Below are positions 31,628-39,932 of a stretch of 64,000 bases of DNA, in pieces (the first letter of the stretch is position 1; the number at the start of each line of letters is the position of its first letter). This DNA comes from CAVPCY01 sp963770765 (GTDB lineage: Bacteria; Actinomycetota; Coriobacteriia; Anaerosomatales; PHET01). Made by a program: the position numbers and the translations under genes. The stretch lies in the NCBI GenBank assembly GCA_963770765.1, contig CAVYQS010000015.1, positions 62,001 to 126,000 of the forward strand, in the 5' to 3' direction. The notes under the pieces were generated by a model that saw only the letters and a list, made by a program, of their open reading frames with translations, made no database searches and was not told where the DNA came from.

Positions 31628-33518
31628 ATGACTCACGACACCCCTGAGATTCCGGCCCCCACCGGCTCGGCGAACCCCTCGGTCGCCGATCAGATCGCGA
31701 GCGTCCCCGACACGCCCGGCGTGTACCTGTGGAAGGACGCGGGTGGCGCGGTGCTCTACGTGGGGAAGGCCAAGTCGCTTCGCAAGCGGATGCGCCAGTA
31801 CACGGCCGGCCAGGACGAGCGCGAGAAGATCCCGGTGATGATGGAGCAGGTGGCGAGCTACGACTACGTGGTGACCACCAACGAGGTCGAGTCGCTCATC
31901 CTGGAGAAGAACCTCATCCGCCAGTTCCGGCCGCCCTACAACGTGGACTACCGAGACGACAAGAGCTACCCGTTCATCGCGCTGACGCTCGACGACCCGT
32001 ACCCGGCGATCAAGTTCACGCGCGAGAAGCACAAGCCGGGCACCCGCTACTTCGGTCCCTTCACCGACTCCCGCGCCGCGCGCGAGACCATCGACACGGT
32101 GCGCCGCATCGTCCCCATCTGCCGAGCGACCTGCGCCGAGTGGAAGCGCGTGACCGCGAAGGGCGGCGCGCCGAGCGGCCGGGCCTGCTTCGACTACCAC
32201 GTGGGGCTGGGCCCCGGTCCGTGTGTGGGCGCGTGCACGACCGCCGACTACGCCGACAACGTCGCCAAGGTCGCGCGCTTCCTGACCGGCAAGCATGACG
32301 ACCTCGAAGGCGAGCTGGGCCGCCAGATGCGCCGCGCCGCTGCCGATCTCGACTTCGAGGCCGCCGCGCGCTACCGAAACCGGCTCGAGGCGGTGCAGGC
32401 CATCCGCGAGCGCCAGAAGGTCGTGTCTTCTCGGCCGCTCAACATGGACGTGGTCGGCTTCCACCGAGAAGAGACCGTCGCCGGCGTGCACGTCTTCGTG
32501 GTCCGAGAAGGGCGCGTGCTCTACGGCAACGAGTTCGTGCTCGACAAGGGACTCGACGTGCCGATGGGCGAGCTCGTCGAGGGCTTCCTGCTGCGCTACT
32601 ACGGCGACGTGTCCGACACGCCGCGCGAGCTCGTGTTGCCGGAGCTGCCCTGCGGTCCCGACGCGGTGGCGGCATGGCTCACCGAGCAGCGCGGCACCAA
32701 GGTCACGCTCACCGTGCCCCAGCGCGGGGAGAAGACCGACCTGCTCGCGCTCGCCGCGCGCAACGCCCAGCACACGCTCATGCGCTTCAAGGTGCGCACG
32801 CGCTACGACGAAGAACGTCTCAACTCGGCGCTGCTGCAGCTCGAGAGCGCGCTGGCTCTGCCCGCGCCCCCGCTGCGCATCGAGTGCTACGACATCTCGA
32901 CGTTGCACGGGACCCACTCGGTGGCGTCGATGGTGGTGTTCTCGAACGGTCGAGCCGACTCGAAGAACTACCGCCGCTTCAGGGTGCGGCTGGACAGCGG
33001 TGAGGCCAACGACGTCGCGATGATGAGCGAGGTGCTGCGCCGCCGGTTCGCGCCCGAGCGCATGGCCGACGGCCGCTTCGGCTCGCGGCCCGGACTCGTG
33101 ATCGTCGACGGCGGCAAGCCGCAGCTCAACGCAGCCGCCGCGGTACTGGCCGAGCTGGGGCTCACCGACATCCCGCTCGCGGGACTCGCCAAGCGCGAGG
33201 AGGAGCTGTTCGTGACGTGGGCCGACGACCCGGTCGTGCTGCCGAGCGGCTCGCCGTCGCTGTACCTGGTCAAGCGCGTGCGCGACGAGGCCCACCGCTT
33301 CGCGATCGAGTACCACCGCTCGCTGCGCGGCAAGGCGATGACGGCCAGCGTGCTCGACGACATCGAGGGCGTGGGGCCGACGCGCAAGAAGGCGCTGCTC
33401 AGGCACTTCGGGAGCGTGAAGAAGCTGCGCGAGGCGACGTGCCGAGGAGATCGCGCAGGTGAAGGGGATTCCCCGCGAAGTGGCCGAGGAGATCGCTGCT
33501 GTGCTGGCTCAGGAGTAG
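31628..33518 (+). CDS. uvrC: Excinuclease ABC subunit C (apparent +1 frameshift near the end)
   Basis: UvrC, the dual-incision nuclease. GIY-YIG domain (TPGVYLWKDAGGAVLYVGKAK, about 28-47), UVR motif, RNase H-like domain (ECYDISTLHGTHSVASMVVF, DGGKPQLNAA) and helix-hairpin-helix (IEGVGPTRKKALLRHFGS). A surplus T near 33440 throws off the frame; in the next frame the expected HhH ending (EEIAQVKGIPREVAEEIA) continues to TAG 33516-33518, about 629 residues. Shares the +1 error pattern of uvrA and polA. Confidence 0.92.
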
Positions 33519-33528
33519 CCGCGGGAGG

Positions 33529-33654
33529 GGCGCCCGGGCGGGGGGCGCCGTGCTCAGACAGTCCTCGGCGGGGGCCCGCGGCACGACGAACGCATGCGTT
33601 CGTCGTGCCTACCCCGCCTGCGGAACTGCGCGCGGCACCCCCCGCCCGGGCGCC
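33529..33654. repeat. Nested palindrome after uvrC
   Basis: A 17-bp inverted repeat (33529-33545 and 33638-33654, GGCGCCCGGGCGGGGGG and complement) encloses a 30-bp perfect palindrome centred on GCATGC (33579-33608). The whole could form a large cruciform; it may be a terminator or a small palindromic mobile element. Confidence 0.65.
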
Positions 33655-33677
33655 GTCGCACACGCTCACGAGCCGGA

Positions 33678-33745
33678 GCGCCGAGGCTTCGCCCGGCGCC
33701 CAACCCGCAACCGCTTCGAGGGGGCGCCGAGGCTTCGGCCGGCGC
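33678..33745. repeat. GC-rich direct repeat
   Basis: GCGCCGAGGCTTCG followed by CCGGCGC occurs at 33678-33699 and again at 33724-33745, offset 46 bp. Together with the palindrome at 33529-33654 it fills the 320-base gap after uvrC; nothing coding is evident there. Confidence 0.55.
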
Positions 33746-33840
33746 TCGGCTGGTAACCGCCTTCCGAGCGCGGGGCTTCGGGCGGGGCCGGCGGGGTACC
33801 TACTGCGGGAATGGCTGGGACGAGATGTGGGAGTGACAAA

Positions 33841-34389
33841 GTGACTTCATCGGTGCCTGGTGAGTACTCGGACTTGTGGTCTACGGACCGGGCGGCGCAG
33901 AATCGCGCGTACACGGCGGTGATCGCGGCGGTTGAGGAGCCTGTGGAGTGGGCTTACGAGGTGTGGGACGACGTGGTGGCGCACCTATCGGCGGCGGACA
34001 ACCACGACCGCTCGATCGCGGCGCAGGTGCTCGCCCGGTTGGCGCTCAGCGATCCTGACGGGCGCATCACGCGCGACTTCGAGGCGCTGCTGGGGGTGAC
34101 GCGCGACGAGCGATTCGTGACGGCTCGGCATGCGCTGCAGTCCGTATGGCGCGTGGGGCTCGCGGGGCCGGAACAGCGAGCGATGGTGCTGCGAGGGCTG
34201 GAGGCACGCTTCGCAGAGTGCGCCGCTGAGAAGAACTGCACGCTGGTTCGGTACGACATCGCGGTGGCGCTTCGAAAGCTGTACGACGAGACGGGCGACG
34301 AGGCGGTCAAGTCGACGGCACTCGAACTCATCGGTAGCGAGACCGATGACACGTACCGCAAGAAGTATGCGAAGGAGTGGCGCATCTGA
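33841..34389 (+). CDS. HEAT-like helical protein of unknown function
   Basis: A 182-residue protein, GTG start chosen over an upstream ATG in GC-rich repeat DNA. It is built of alternating short helices (RSIAAQVLARLALSDPDGRI, TARHALQSVWRVGLAG, EQRAMVLRGLEARFAE) like HEAT-repeat scaffolds. No catalytic motif is seen and I do not recognise a named family. It lies between uvrC and the integron and has no attC. Confidence 0.6.
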   Translation: MTSSVPGEYSDLWSTDRAAQNRAYTAVIAAVEEPVEWAYEVWDDVVAHLSAADNHDRSIAAQVLARLALSDPDGRITRDFEALLGVTRDERFVTARHALQSVWRVGLAGPEQRAMVLRGLEARFAECAAEKNCTLVRYDIAVALRKLYDETGDEAVKSTALELIGSETDDTYRKKYAKEWRI

Positions 34390-34437
34390 CCGGCGATCGC
34401 GGGTTCGGCGGTTCGCATCCTGGATGGGGGAGCACCC

Positions 34438-34818
34438 ATGAGTGAGCTTGCGGCGGTGGTGTATGCGGTGCTGGCGGCGGTCGTCGTCGCCTTCCAGATC
34501 GCGCTTGCACTGGGCGCTCCGTGGGGCGAGATGTCGATGGGCGGACGCTTCCCGGGCACGTATCCGCCGCCGATGAGGGGCGTGGCGGTCGTCTCGGCGT
34601 TGATCGTGGCGTTCATGGCGGTGATCGTCCTGTCGCGTGCAGGACTTGCGTTTCCGGGGTACGCGGAGATCGCCGCGTGGGCGATCTGGCTGGTCGTGGG
34701 GTACTCGGCGATCGGGCTTGTGATGAACCTCGCCACGCCGAGCAAGAAGGAGCGCGCGATCTGGGCCCCGACGGTGGCTGTGATGCTGGTGTGCAGCGTC
34801 GTGGTGGCGCTGAGTTAG
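34438..34818 (+). CDS. Small membrane protein
   Basis: A 126-residue protein with four hydrophobic segments (about 4-24, 47-66, 75-95, 106-125) and a GAPWGEMSMGGRFPGTYPPPMR loop after the first; the ATG is preceded by GGGGGAGCACCC. Family not recognised. It is the last gene before the integrase and resembles in size and topology several cassette proteins further on. Confidence 0.65.
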   Translation: MSELAAVVYAVLAAVVVAFQIALALGAPWGEMSMGGRFPGTYPPPMRGVAVVSALIVAFMAVIVLSRAGLAFPGYAEIAAWAIWLVVGYSAIGLVMNLATPSKKERAIWAPTVAVMLVCSVVVALS

Positions 34819-34899
34819 GTGAAGGTTCCGACAAGCTTCCGGTAGGTGGCCTTACGCAGACTGCTCTTGGCACATCACTTACGCCGAGAGGAGTCCCCG

Positions 34900-35865
34900 G
34901 TGTCCGAACCTCGACTCATGGATCGCGTCCGTGGCGCGCTGCGATCCCGTCACTACAGCAGGCGCACCGAGCAGGCCTACACGCTGTGGATCCGCCGCTT
35001 CATCGTGTTCCACGAGGGCCGGGACCCGGCCGACATGGCCGAGCCGGAGGTCAACGAGTTCCTGACGCATCTGGCCATGACCGAGAAGGTCGCATCGTCG
35101 ACGCAGAACCAGGCGCTCTCCGCGCTGGTGTTCTTGTACAAGCGCGTCTACAACCGTCCGCTGGGTCTGCTGAGCGATGTGGTGTGGGCCAAGACGCCTC
35201 GGCGGCTGCCCGTGGTGCTGACCCGAGACGAGGTGCGCGACATCCTTGGCCGGCTGGATGGCGAGGCATGGCTGATGGTTTCGCTGATGTACGGCACCGG
35301 GATGCGCTTGTCTGAGGTGCTTGAGCTGCGCGTGCTCGACATCGACTTCGAGCGCGGCGAGATCACGATCCGGAACGGCAAGGGCGCCAAGGATCGGGTG
35401 ACGATGCTGCCGCAGTCGCTGCGCACGCCGCTGCAGGTGCATCTCAAGGAGGTCCAAGCGATCCATCGCCGCGATCTCGCCGAGGGCTGGGGCCGAGTAT
35501 TGCTTCCCGACTCGCTCAGCCGGAAGTACCCGAACGCGGCCGCCGAGTGGCGGTGGCAGTGGGCGTTCCCGCAGGAACGCAGGTGGCGAAATCACGAGAC
35601 CGGGCAGCAGGGGAGGCACCACGTGCACCCGACGATACTGCAGCGTCAGGTCAAGGAGGCGGTCAGGCACGCCGGCGTCGTGAAGAGAGTGGGATGCCAT
35701 ACGTTTCGGCACTCATTCGCCACGTCGCTGCTGGATGCGGGCTACGACATCCGGACGATCCAGGAGCTGCTCGGTCATCGAAGCGTGAACACCACGATGA
35801 TCTACACCCACGTGCTCAACAAGGGTGGTCACGGTGTGAAGAGCCCGATGGACGGGCTAGGGTGA
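34900..35865 (+). CDS. intI: Integron integrase (IntI)
   Basis: A 321-residue tyrosine recombinase. N-terminal core-binding domain (about 1-95) has SRRTEQAYTLWIRRFI. The catalytic domain has Arg in GTGMRLSE (about 137), HTFRHSF (about 267-273), LLGHRS and the nucleophile Tyr302 in MIYTHV. The integron-specific extra helix region (about 195-226; GWGRVLLPD, KYPNAAAEWRWQW) between the Arg and HxxR boxes separates IntI from XerC/D and phage integrases. GTG 34900 has GAGAGGAG upstream. It reads toward the cassette array, so its 3' end, not its 5' end, faces attI. Confidence 0.95.
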   Translation: MSEPRLMDRVRGALRSRHYSRRTEQAYTLWIRRFIVFHEGRDPADMAEPEVNEFLTHLAMTEKVASSTQNQALSALVFLYKRVYNRPLGLLSDVVWAKTPRRLPVVLTRDEVRDILGRLDGEAWLMVSLMYGTGMRLSEVLELRVLDIDFERGEITIRNGKGAKDRVTMLPQSLRTPLQVHLKEVQAIHRRDLAEGWGRVLLPDSLSRKYPNAAAEWRWQWAFPQERRWRNHETGQQGRHHVHPTILQRQVKEAVRHAGVVKRVGCHTFRHSFATSLLDAGYDIRTIQELLGHRSVNTTMIYTHVLNKGGHGVKSPMDGLG

Positions 35866-35929
35866 CGGTAGCCGCGGACGGACTCGATACTGTCCAGGCA
35901 GTGCTGTGACCGGCCGACCGACCTGATAT

Positions 35930-35997
35930 CGTTCACTTACACAGACCTTATCGCCACCTTCCCGTGGTCGACACGGACTGTACATTCACTGTTAGAC
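35930..35997 (+). other. Candidate attI site
   Basis: GTTAGAC at 35991-35997 is a perfect core site 125 bases after intI with no attC body around it. The first cassette would begin at TTAGAC (35992), which is complementary to the left core GTCTAAC of the first attC. The left limit is approximate. Confidence 0.65.
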
Positions 35998-36020
35998 CGA
36001 CCAAGCGATGTGGGGGAGCG

Positions 36021-36367
36021 ATGGCGCCGGCATCTGTAGCCGCGATGCTGGTGTCGGTGTGCCTGGCGGGCTGCGCCTCAACGGGCAGACAGCACAGTAT
36101 TCACGACCAGTTCGGGGTGTATCCCGCGACCGGCGTAGAGCGCACTAAGGTGCTTGACGCCCTCGACGTGGCCGTCGAAGCAGACGTGGGCCGGCAGCCC
36201 GCACTCGAAGCGAGATCGCTTTCGCTCCGCCGCCCTTCGCCGCGATGTGGCCGCTCCGCTTGCTGTCGGACGGTAGCGCCATAGACTTGAGCGAGATCCA
36301 TTCCTACTCGGCGGTCGTGGCGGCCGGGGCGTTCTATGGACAAGCGATCGAGCAGCTGGAGCAGTAG
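36021..36367 (+). pseudogene. Cassette 1: lipoprotein gene with frameshift
   Basis: The ATG frame gives a lipoprotein signal (MAPASVAAMLVSVCLAGCAS, lipobox LAGC) and runs to about residue 60; then a different frame continues sensibly from about 36200 (EIAFAPPPFAAMWPLRLL, DGSAIDLSEIHSYS) to TAG 36365-36367. The shift is -1 (or +2), unlike the +1 shifts in core genes, so real decay is possible. No family is recognised. It is the cassette nearest attI and would be the newest insertion. Confidence 0.5.
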
Positions 36368-36479
36368 GGCAGAGGGTGGCCAGTGCTGGAACACGAGTCA
36401 GCTCGACCGACCTACGGGATGGAAGGGGGATCGATGGCCCACGGCGGCTCGAGCTCATCTTCGGCCGGCGATGATCGCG

Positions 36480-36564
36480 GTCTAACAAGCGCATCGAGCA
36501 GAACGCCAGACGTTAGAATGACCTGAGAGCGCATCGGCGTCTGCTGATGCGCACCACGTTAGAC
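36480..36564 (+). repeat. attC site, cassette 1
   Basis: Left core GTCTAAC, right core GTTAGAC, exact complements. Inner arms AGCAGA/TCTGCT as in the main attC family; 85 bp. Confidence 0.9.
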
Positions 36565-36621
36565 GGAGTCAGGCACCGCGGCCAGAAGTCAGCTTCGGGT
36601 CAACCGGATAGGAGCCCATCG

Positions 36622-37036
36622 ATGACTGAACCCGGCGTGATCTAAGTCTCGCAGTCATCGCCATCGGCCGTCTGCCGTCTGGACGGCGCTGCCCGATCCA
36701 GCGGTCCACTCGGTGTGGTTCGCTCACGGGTGGACATAAGTGCGACTGTCGGCCACCGCTTCACGCTCGACATGGGGCCGTTCGGCGACACGCCGTGCGA
36801 AGTGCAGGTCGCCGAGCCGGAGAGCAGGTTCTCGTACTCGTTCGGCGCCGGTCCGTTGGCTTCAACGAGCCATCACGTGGCGGCTCGAGCCGACAGACGC
36901 CGGCACCGTGCTCTCGCTGGAGCACTCGGGTTTCGATCTGGACTCGGCTATGGGCAAGCAGGCGTTGCAGGCGACGGGCGCAGGTTGGTCTGGCATTCTG
37001 ACCAGGATCGAGCCGGCACTCGACGAGTTCAGGTAG
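36622..37036 (+). pseudogene. Cassette 2: decayed SRPBCC (AHSA1-type) gene
   Basis: Pieces of one SRPBCC-domain protein lie in alternating frames: MTEPGVI at 36622, VWTALPDPAVHSVWF at 36677, GHRFTLDMGPFGDTPCEV and FSYSFGAGPL from about 36750, then ITWRLEPTDAGTVLSLEHSG and a C-terminus ending TRIEPALDEFR at 37036. Together they match the order of COG3832 proteins. Shifts of both signs are needed, so the gene is dead rather than mis-sequenced once. Confidence 0.7.
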
Positions 37037-37047
37037 CCGACCACCTG

Positions 37048-37131
37048 CGCTAACAAGCGCATCGAGCGGACACCGTCAGGTATTCTCGTCCCGACGCGCT
37101 TGGGTGCCGCTCATGCGCAACAACGTTAGGC
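37048..37131 (+). repeat. attC site, cassette 2
   Basis: Left core CGCTAAC does not complement the leading TTAGAC of its cassette, one of the few mismatched pairs in the proximal array; right core GTTAGGC. AGCGGA/GCCGCT arm variant. Confidence 0.88.
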
Positions 37132-37158
37132 CTATCGGAATCGTCCTGAGGGGGCTCG

Positions 37159-37518
37159 GTGGCGTACGAAGAGGTTTCTAGGGCGGCAACCGCACTGCCG
37201 TATCGAGACAAGATGCGGCTTGCGCTTCTGATGATTCAGCTTGCCGCGAAGGAGGAGGAGCAACAGAACCCGGCTCCGCGGGTGGGCAACGGCTCGACAA
37301 GGCGTCTCGACGGCGAGCTGATCGAGTACGTAGCGGAGCGTCTGTACGAGCTGCGCCCGGCGAAGCGGGAGACGGCTCTCAATTCCATCGGCGCGATGTT
37401 CCAGTTCCAAGGCGGCATCTCCAGTTCGGATCGTGATGAGGTGTTCGCTGGGTTGGTGGACGCCGGGTTTCTCTCTCTGGACGGTGACAGGATCGTCTAT
37501 CCGACTGCGAAGGCCTAA
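37159..37518 (+). CDS. Cassette 3: hypothetical protein
   Basis: A 119-residue soluble protein starting at GTG after GAGGGGG. It has a helical N-terminus (MRLALLMIQLAAKEEEQQ), a middle RRLDGELIEYVAERLYEL and a winged-helix-like C-terminal part (FQGGISSSDRDEVFAGLVDAG, GFLSLDGDRIVY) that could bind DNA or protein. No named family recognised. The stop codon lies inside its attC, typical of a compact cassette. Confidence 0.65.
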   Translation: MAYEEVSRAATALPYRDKMRLALLMIQLAAKEEEQQNPAPRVGNGSTRRLDGELIEYVAERLYELRPAKRETALNSIGAMFQFQGGISSSDRDEVFAGLVDAGFLSLDGDRIVYPTAKA

Positions 37519-37596
37519 CAAGCGCATCGAGCGGACACCGCAAGGTTAGAATCATCCCGAAGCGCGTGAGCGCCGCTCATGCGCAACACGTTGGGC
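37513..37596 (+). repeat. attC site, cassette 3
   Basis: Left core GCCTAAC complements the cassette's leading TTAGGC; right core GTTGGGC. AGCGGA/GCCGCT arms. Confidence 0.9.
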
Positions 37597-37634
37597 AGAG
37601 CGAGCGACGGCCTGCAACCGAAGGGGGCAACACA

Positions 37635-38504
37635 TTGAGCGACTCTCTCGTGGAGGGGGCAGGGTTCGCGCAGGTTGACGTTTTCACGGCCGTGCCGTTC
37701 CGTGGCAATCCGGTCGCCGTGGTCCTGGACGGCAACCGTCTGTCGAGCGCAGAGATGCAGCGCATCGCAAACTGGACGAACCTGTCGGAGACGACGTTTG
37801 TCTGTGACGCGACTATCCCGGAGGCGGACTACCGGCTGCGGATATTCACGCCGCACAGCGAGTTGCCCTTCGCGGGTCACCCGACAGTCGGCAGCGCACG
37901 CGCCTTGCTCGACGGAGGGTTCATCCCCAAGAGCCCCGGTCGGTTGGTACAGGAGTGCGGGCAGGGACTCGTCGAGCTGCGAATCGAGGGCGACAGAATC
38001 TACTTCAGGCTGCCGGAGCCGCGCTTCACCTCACCTTCGGATGGGGATCTAGCCGCGGTGATCGCCGCGCTCGGCGTGGCGTCGGGCGCCGTCGTGTCGG
38101 CGGCAATCGTGGACGTTGGTGCGGTGTGGATGACGCTCCATCTGGATTCCGCGGATCAGGTGACTGGACTCGGCCCTGACATGACGCTGCTCGCGAACTC
38201 GTACCACGACTGTACGGGCGTCACCGTGTTCGGGCTTTCGGCGGACAGCGAGACGGCTGATGTTGAGGTGCGCTCGTTCGCACCGGCAGACGGTGTCCCT
38301 GAGGATCCGGTGTGCGGCAGTGGCAACGGATGTGTCGCAGCAGTGATTCGGCGCAACGCCGTGCTCGACACGACCAGCTACGTCGCTAGTCAGGGACGCA
38401 TGCTTGGCCGTGATGGTCGCGTCGAAGTTGAGTTCGCTAGCGATGGGACGATCTGGCTCGGCGGCTGCGCGGTGACGTGCGTGCGCGGTGACATCAGGCT
38501 GTGA
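37635..38504 (+). CDS. Cassette 4: PhzF-family isomerase-like protein
   Basis: A 289-residue PhzF/diaminopimelate epimerase-fold protein. Start region FAQVDVFTAVPFRGNPVAVV, TNLSETTFV with the usual Glu, ELPFAGHPTVGSA and a C-terminal DPVCGSGNGCVAAV are the family signatures. PhzF proteins isomerise or epimerise small carbon skeletons; the substrate is unknown. TTG 37635 after AAGGGGG is preferred, as the longer frame starts inside attC. No phenazine genes are nearby. Confidence 0.88.
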   Translation: MSDSLVEGAGFAQVDVFTAVPFRGNPVAVVLDGNRLSSAEMQRIANWTNLSETTFVCDATIPEADYRLRIFTPHSELPFAGHPTVGSARALLDGGFIPKSPGRLVQECGQGLVELRIEGDRIYFRLPEPRFTSPSDGDLAAVIAALGVASGAVVSAAIVDVGAVWMTLHLDSADQVTGLGPDMTLLANSYHDCTGVTVFGLSADSETADVEVRSFAPADGVPEDPVCGSGNGCVAAVIRRNAVLDTTSYVASQGRMLGRDGRVEVEFASDGTIWLGGCAVTCVRGDIRL

Positions 38505-38542
38505 CGGGCCTGATTGACTACGGCATCACTGCTCCTCGGCCT

Positions 38543-38627
38543 GCCCAACAAAGGCATCAACCTGACCGCCAGACGGTAGACTGACCTGAGAGCGCCTGCG
38601 CGGCAGGTTATGCCTAACACGTTAGAC
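38543..38627 (+). repeat. attC site, cassette 4
   Basis: Left core GCCCAAC complements leading TTGGGC; right core GTTAGAC. Left arm is unusual (ATCAACCTGACCGCC) and resembles the divergent site at 53156. Confidence 0.85.
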
Positions 38628-38644
38628 ACAGCTGGAGCCGAGGG

Positions 38645-39070
38645 GTGAACGTGGAGCAACTGAGGGCGTATCTCCACCTGTTTGGGCTGTTGCTCGTCCC
38701 GGGTGCCGCCCTCGCCTCACTGGTGGTGTCTGCAGCTCAGGTTGCGGTCTCGCAGCGCACCGATTCGGTTCTCGCTCGCTCCATCGTCGCGGCGGCTGCT
38801 TTGCCGATGTGTTTGATCGCGACTCTGGCGCTAGCGCCCCTGGTCTTGGGCGAGCCGCCGTTCGCGTTCGTTTCGGGCTCCGGCATGCTTCTTTCCAGCG
38901 CTGCTCTTCCCCTGGTCGTCGTGCTTCCCTGGGGAGCCGTCACAACGTATGCGATCCGCACTACCCGCCCTGTGTGGTGGCAGGGCGCTCTACTAGGCGC
39001 GCTTGCTGTCATCGCGGGCGCGGCCCTGTGGATTCTGTTCGGCGTCATGGTCGGCGCGGAGACGGACTGA
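38645..39070 (+). CDS. Cassette 5: four-segment membrane protein
   Basis: A 141-residue protein starting at GTG after GAGGGG, with four hydrophobic segments (about 9-32, 48-70, 80-100, 113-137) and a small charged loop. Family not recognised; similar in size and layout to cassettes 14, 16, 17 and 18 without clear sequence identity. Confidence 0.7.
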   Translation: MNVEQLRAYLHLFGLLLVPGAALASLVVSAAQVAVSQRTDSVLARSIVAAAALPMCLIATLALAPLVLGEPPFAFVSGSGMLLSSAALPLVVVLPWGAVTTYAIRTTRPVWWQGALLGALAVIAGAALWILFGVMVGAETD

Positions 39071-39078
39071 CGCGGCGT

Positions 39079-39164
39079 GTCTAACAAGCGCATCCAGCAG
39101 AACGCCGCAAGGTAGACTGCGGAAATGAGGCGCTCGGCGTCTGCTGATGCGCAACACGTTAGGC
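39079..39164 (+). repeat. attC site, cassette 5
   Basis: Left core GTCTAAC complements leading TTAGAC; right core GTTAGGC; 86 bp. Confidence 0.9.
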
Positions 39165-39192
39165 GTGTTCCCTGCAGCAGACGGATAGGTGC

Positions 39193-39198
39193 TATAAT
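39193..39198 (+). promoter_or_regulatory. -10 box of toxin-antitoxin cassette 6
   Basis: Perfect TATAAT 36 bases before the antitoxin ATG, flanked by GC/AT dyads (GCTATAATCAGC). The -35 is weak, as expected for an autorepressed promoter. Confidence 0.65.
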
Positions 39199-39233
39199 CA
39201 GCACCAGATATTAGCTGCTGTTCGGAGGTCGAC

Positions 39234-39512
39234 ATGCGAAGCGCTGCGATCAAGTTCTCAGAGGACGTCGTCCCGCTTGGAGACATGAAGGTCAACCCCG
39301 GCAAGGTCGTCCGGCGCGTCGATGAGACAGGTCGGCCGGTGCTGCTCACAAGTCACGGGCGCGGCGTTGCCGTTGTGCAGGCCCTAGACGAGTACGAGGC
39401 CTCACAAGAGGAGCGCGACTTCATGCGTGCCGTCGTAGCAGGGCTTGCGGATATCGAGGCTGGCAGAGTCATCCCGCTCGACGAGGCCATGCGCTCGCTG
39501 GGCCTCGACTGA
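39234..39512 (+). CDS. Cassette 6: Phd/YefM-type antitoxin
   Basis: A 92-residue protein with the Phd/YefM layout: LGDMKVNPGKVVRRVDETGRPVLLTSHGRG at the N-terminal DNA-binding fold, VAVVQALDEYEASQEERDF, then an acidic tail that would wrap the toxin. The ATG follows GGAGG. Its stop overlaps the toxin ATG (TGATG), the classic coupled arrangement. It should neutralise the toxin and repress the TATAAT promoter. Confidence 0.88.
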   Translation: MRSAAIKFSEDVVPLGDMKVNPGKVVRRVDETGRPVLLTSHGRGVAVVQALDEYEASQEERDFMRAVVAGLADIEAGRVIPLDEAMRSLGLD

Positions 39513-39823
39513 TGGCTGCCGCAAGGATCGAGCTCGCCCAGTCGGCGCGAGACGATCTTGCAGACATTATCGCCTGGTACACCTCAGAGGGCGTGCCGCA
39601 GGTGGGCCTTCGGCTGGTGCGCGAGATCCGCGACCGCATCGTTCAGCTCTCGGAGTTCCCCGACAGCGGCAGGATGGTTCCGGAGTTCGACTCGCCGTGG
39701 CTGCGCGAACTCGAGCATCCACCGTTTCGCATCGTCTACCGTCGCGATGACGAAGCTGTGGTGATCGTTCGTGTGTGGCGCAGTGAGCGCCTGATGGACG
39801 CGAGCTTGGGCGGAAACGCCTAA
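39512..39823 (+). CDS. Cassette 6: ParE/RelE-type toxin
   Basis: A 103-residue toxin of the ParE/RelE superfamily: RIELAQSARDDLADIIAWY, then LREIRDRI-like helix (LVREIRDRIVQLSEFPDSGRM), PWLRELEHPPFRIVYRRDDEAV and VWRSERLMD. ParE members poison gyrase and RelE members cut mRNA; the sequence alone favours ParE. Stop codon lies within attC. Confidence 0.88.
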   Translation: MAAARIELAQSARDDLADIIAWYTSEGVPQVGLRLVREIRDRIVQLSEFPDSGRMVPEFDSPWLRELEHPPFRIVYRRDDEAVVIVRVWRSERLMDASLGGNA

Positions 39824-39902
39824 CAAGCGCATCGAGCAGAACGCCAGAAGGTAGACTGACCTGAGAGCGCATCGGCGTCTGCTCATGCGCAACGCGTTAG
39901 GC
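39818..39902 (+). repeat. attC site, cassette 6
   Basis: Left core GCCTAAC complements leading TTAGGC; right core GTTAGGC. Confidence 0.9.
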
Positions 39903-39932
39903 ATATGGACATCTGGGCCAGAAGGAGGGCAC

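Noticed and set aside
34900..35865. The integrase as a phage or XerC-type recombinase
   Set aside because: The extra GWGRVLLPD...EWRWQW region and the adjoining core/attC sites are specific to integron integrases.
35866..35990. A Pc promoter inside the attI region
   Set aside because: Some AT-containing hexamers exist (TATCGT, TTATCG) but no pair with acceptable -35 and spacing could be supported.
36021..36367. Treating every frameshifted gene in the window as a pseudogene
   Set aside because: Core repair genes show uniform +1 shifts with perfect rejoining, pointing to sequence errors; only genes with mixed or -1 shifts were called decayed, at modest confidence.
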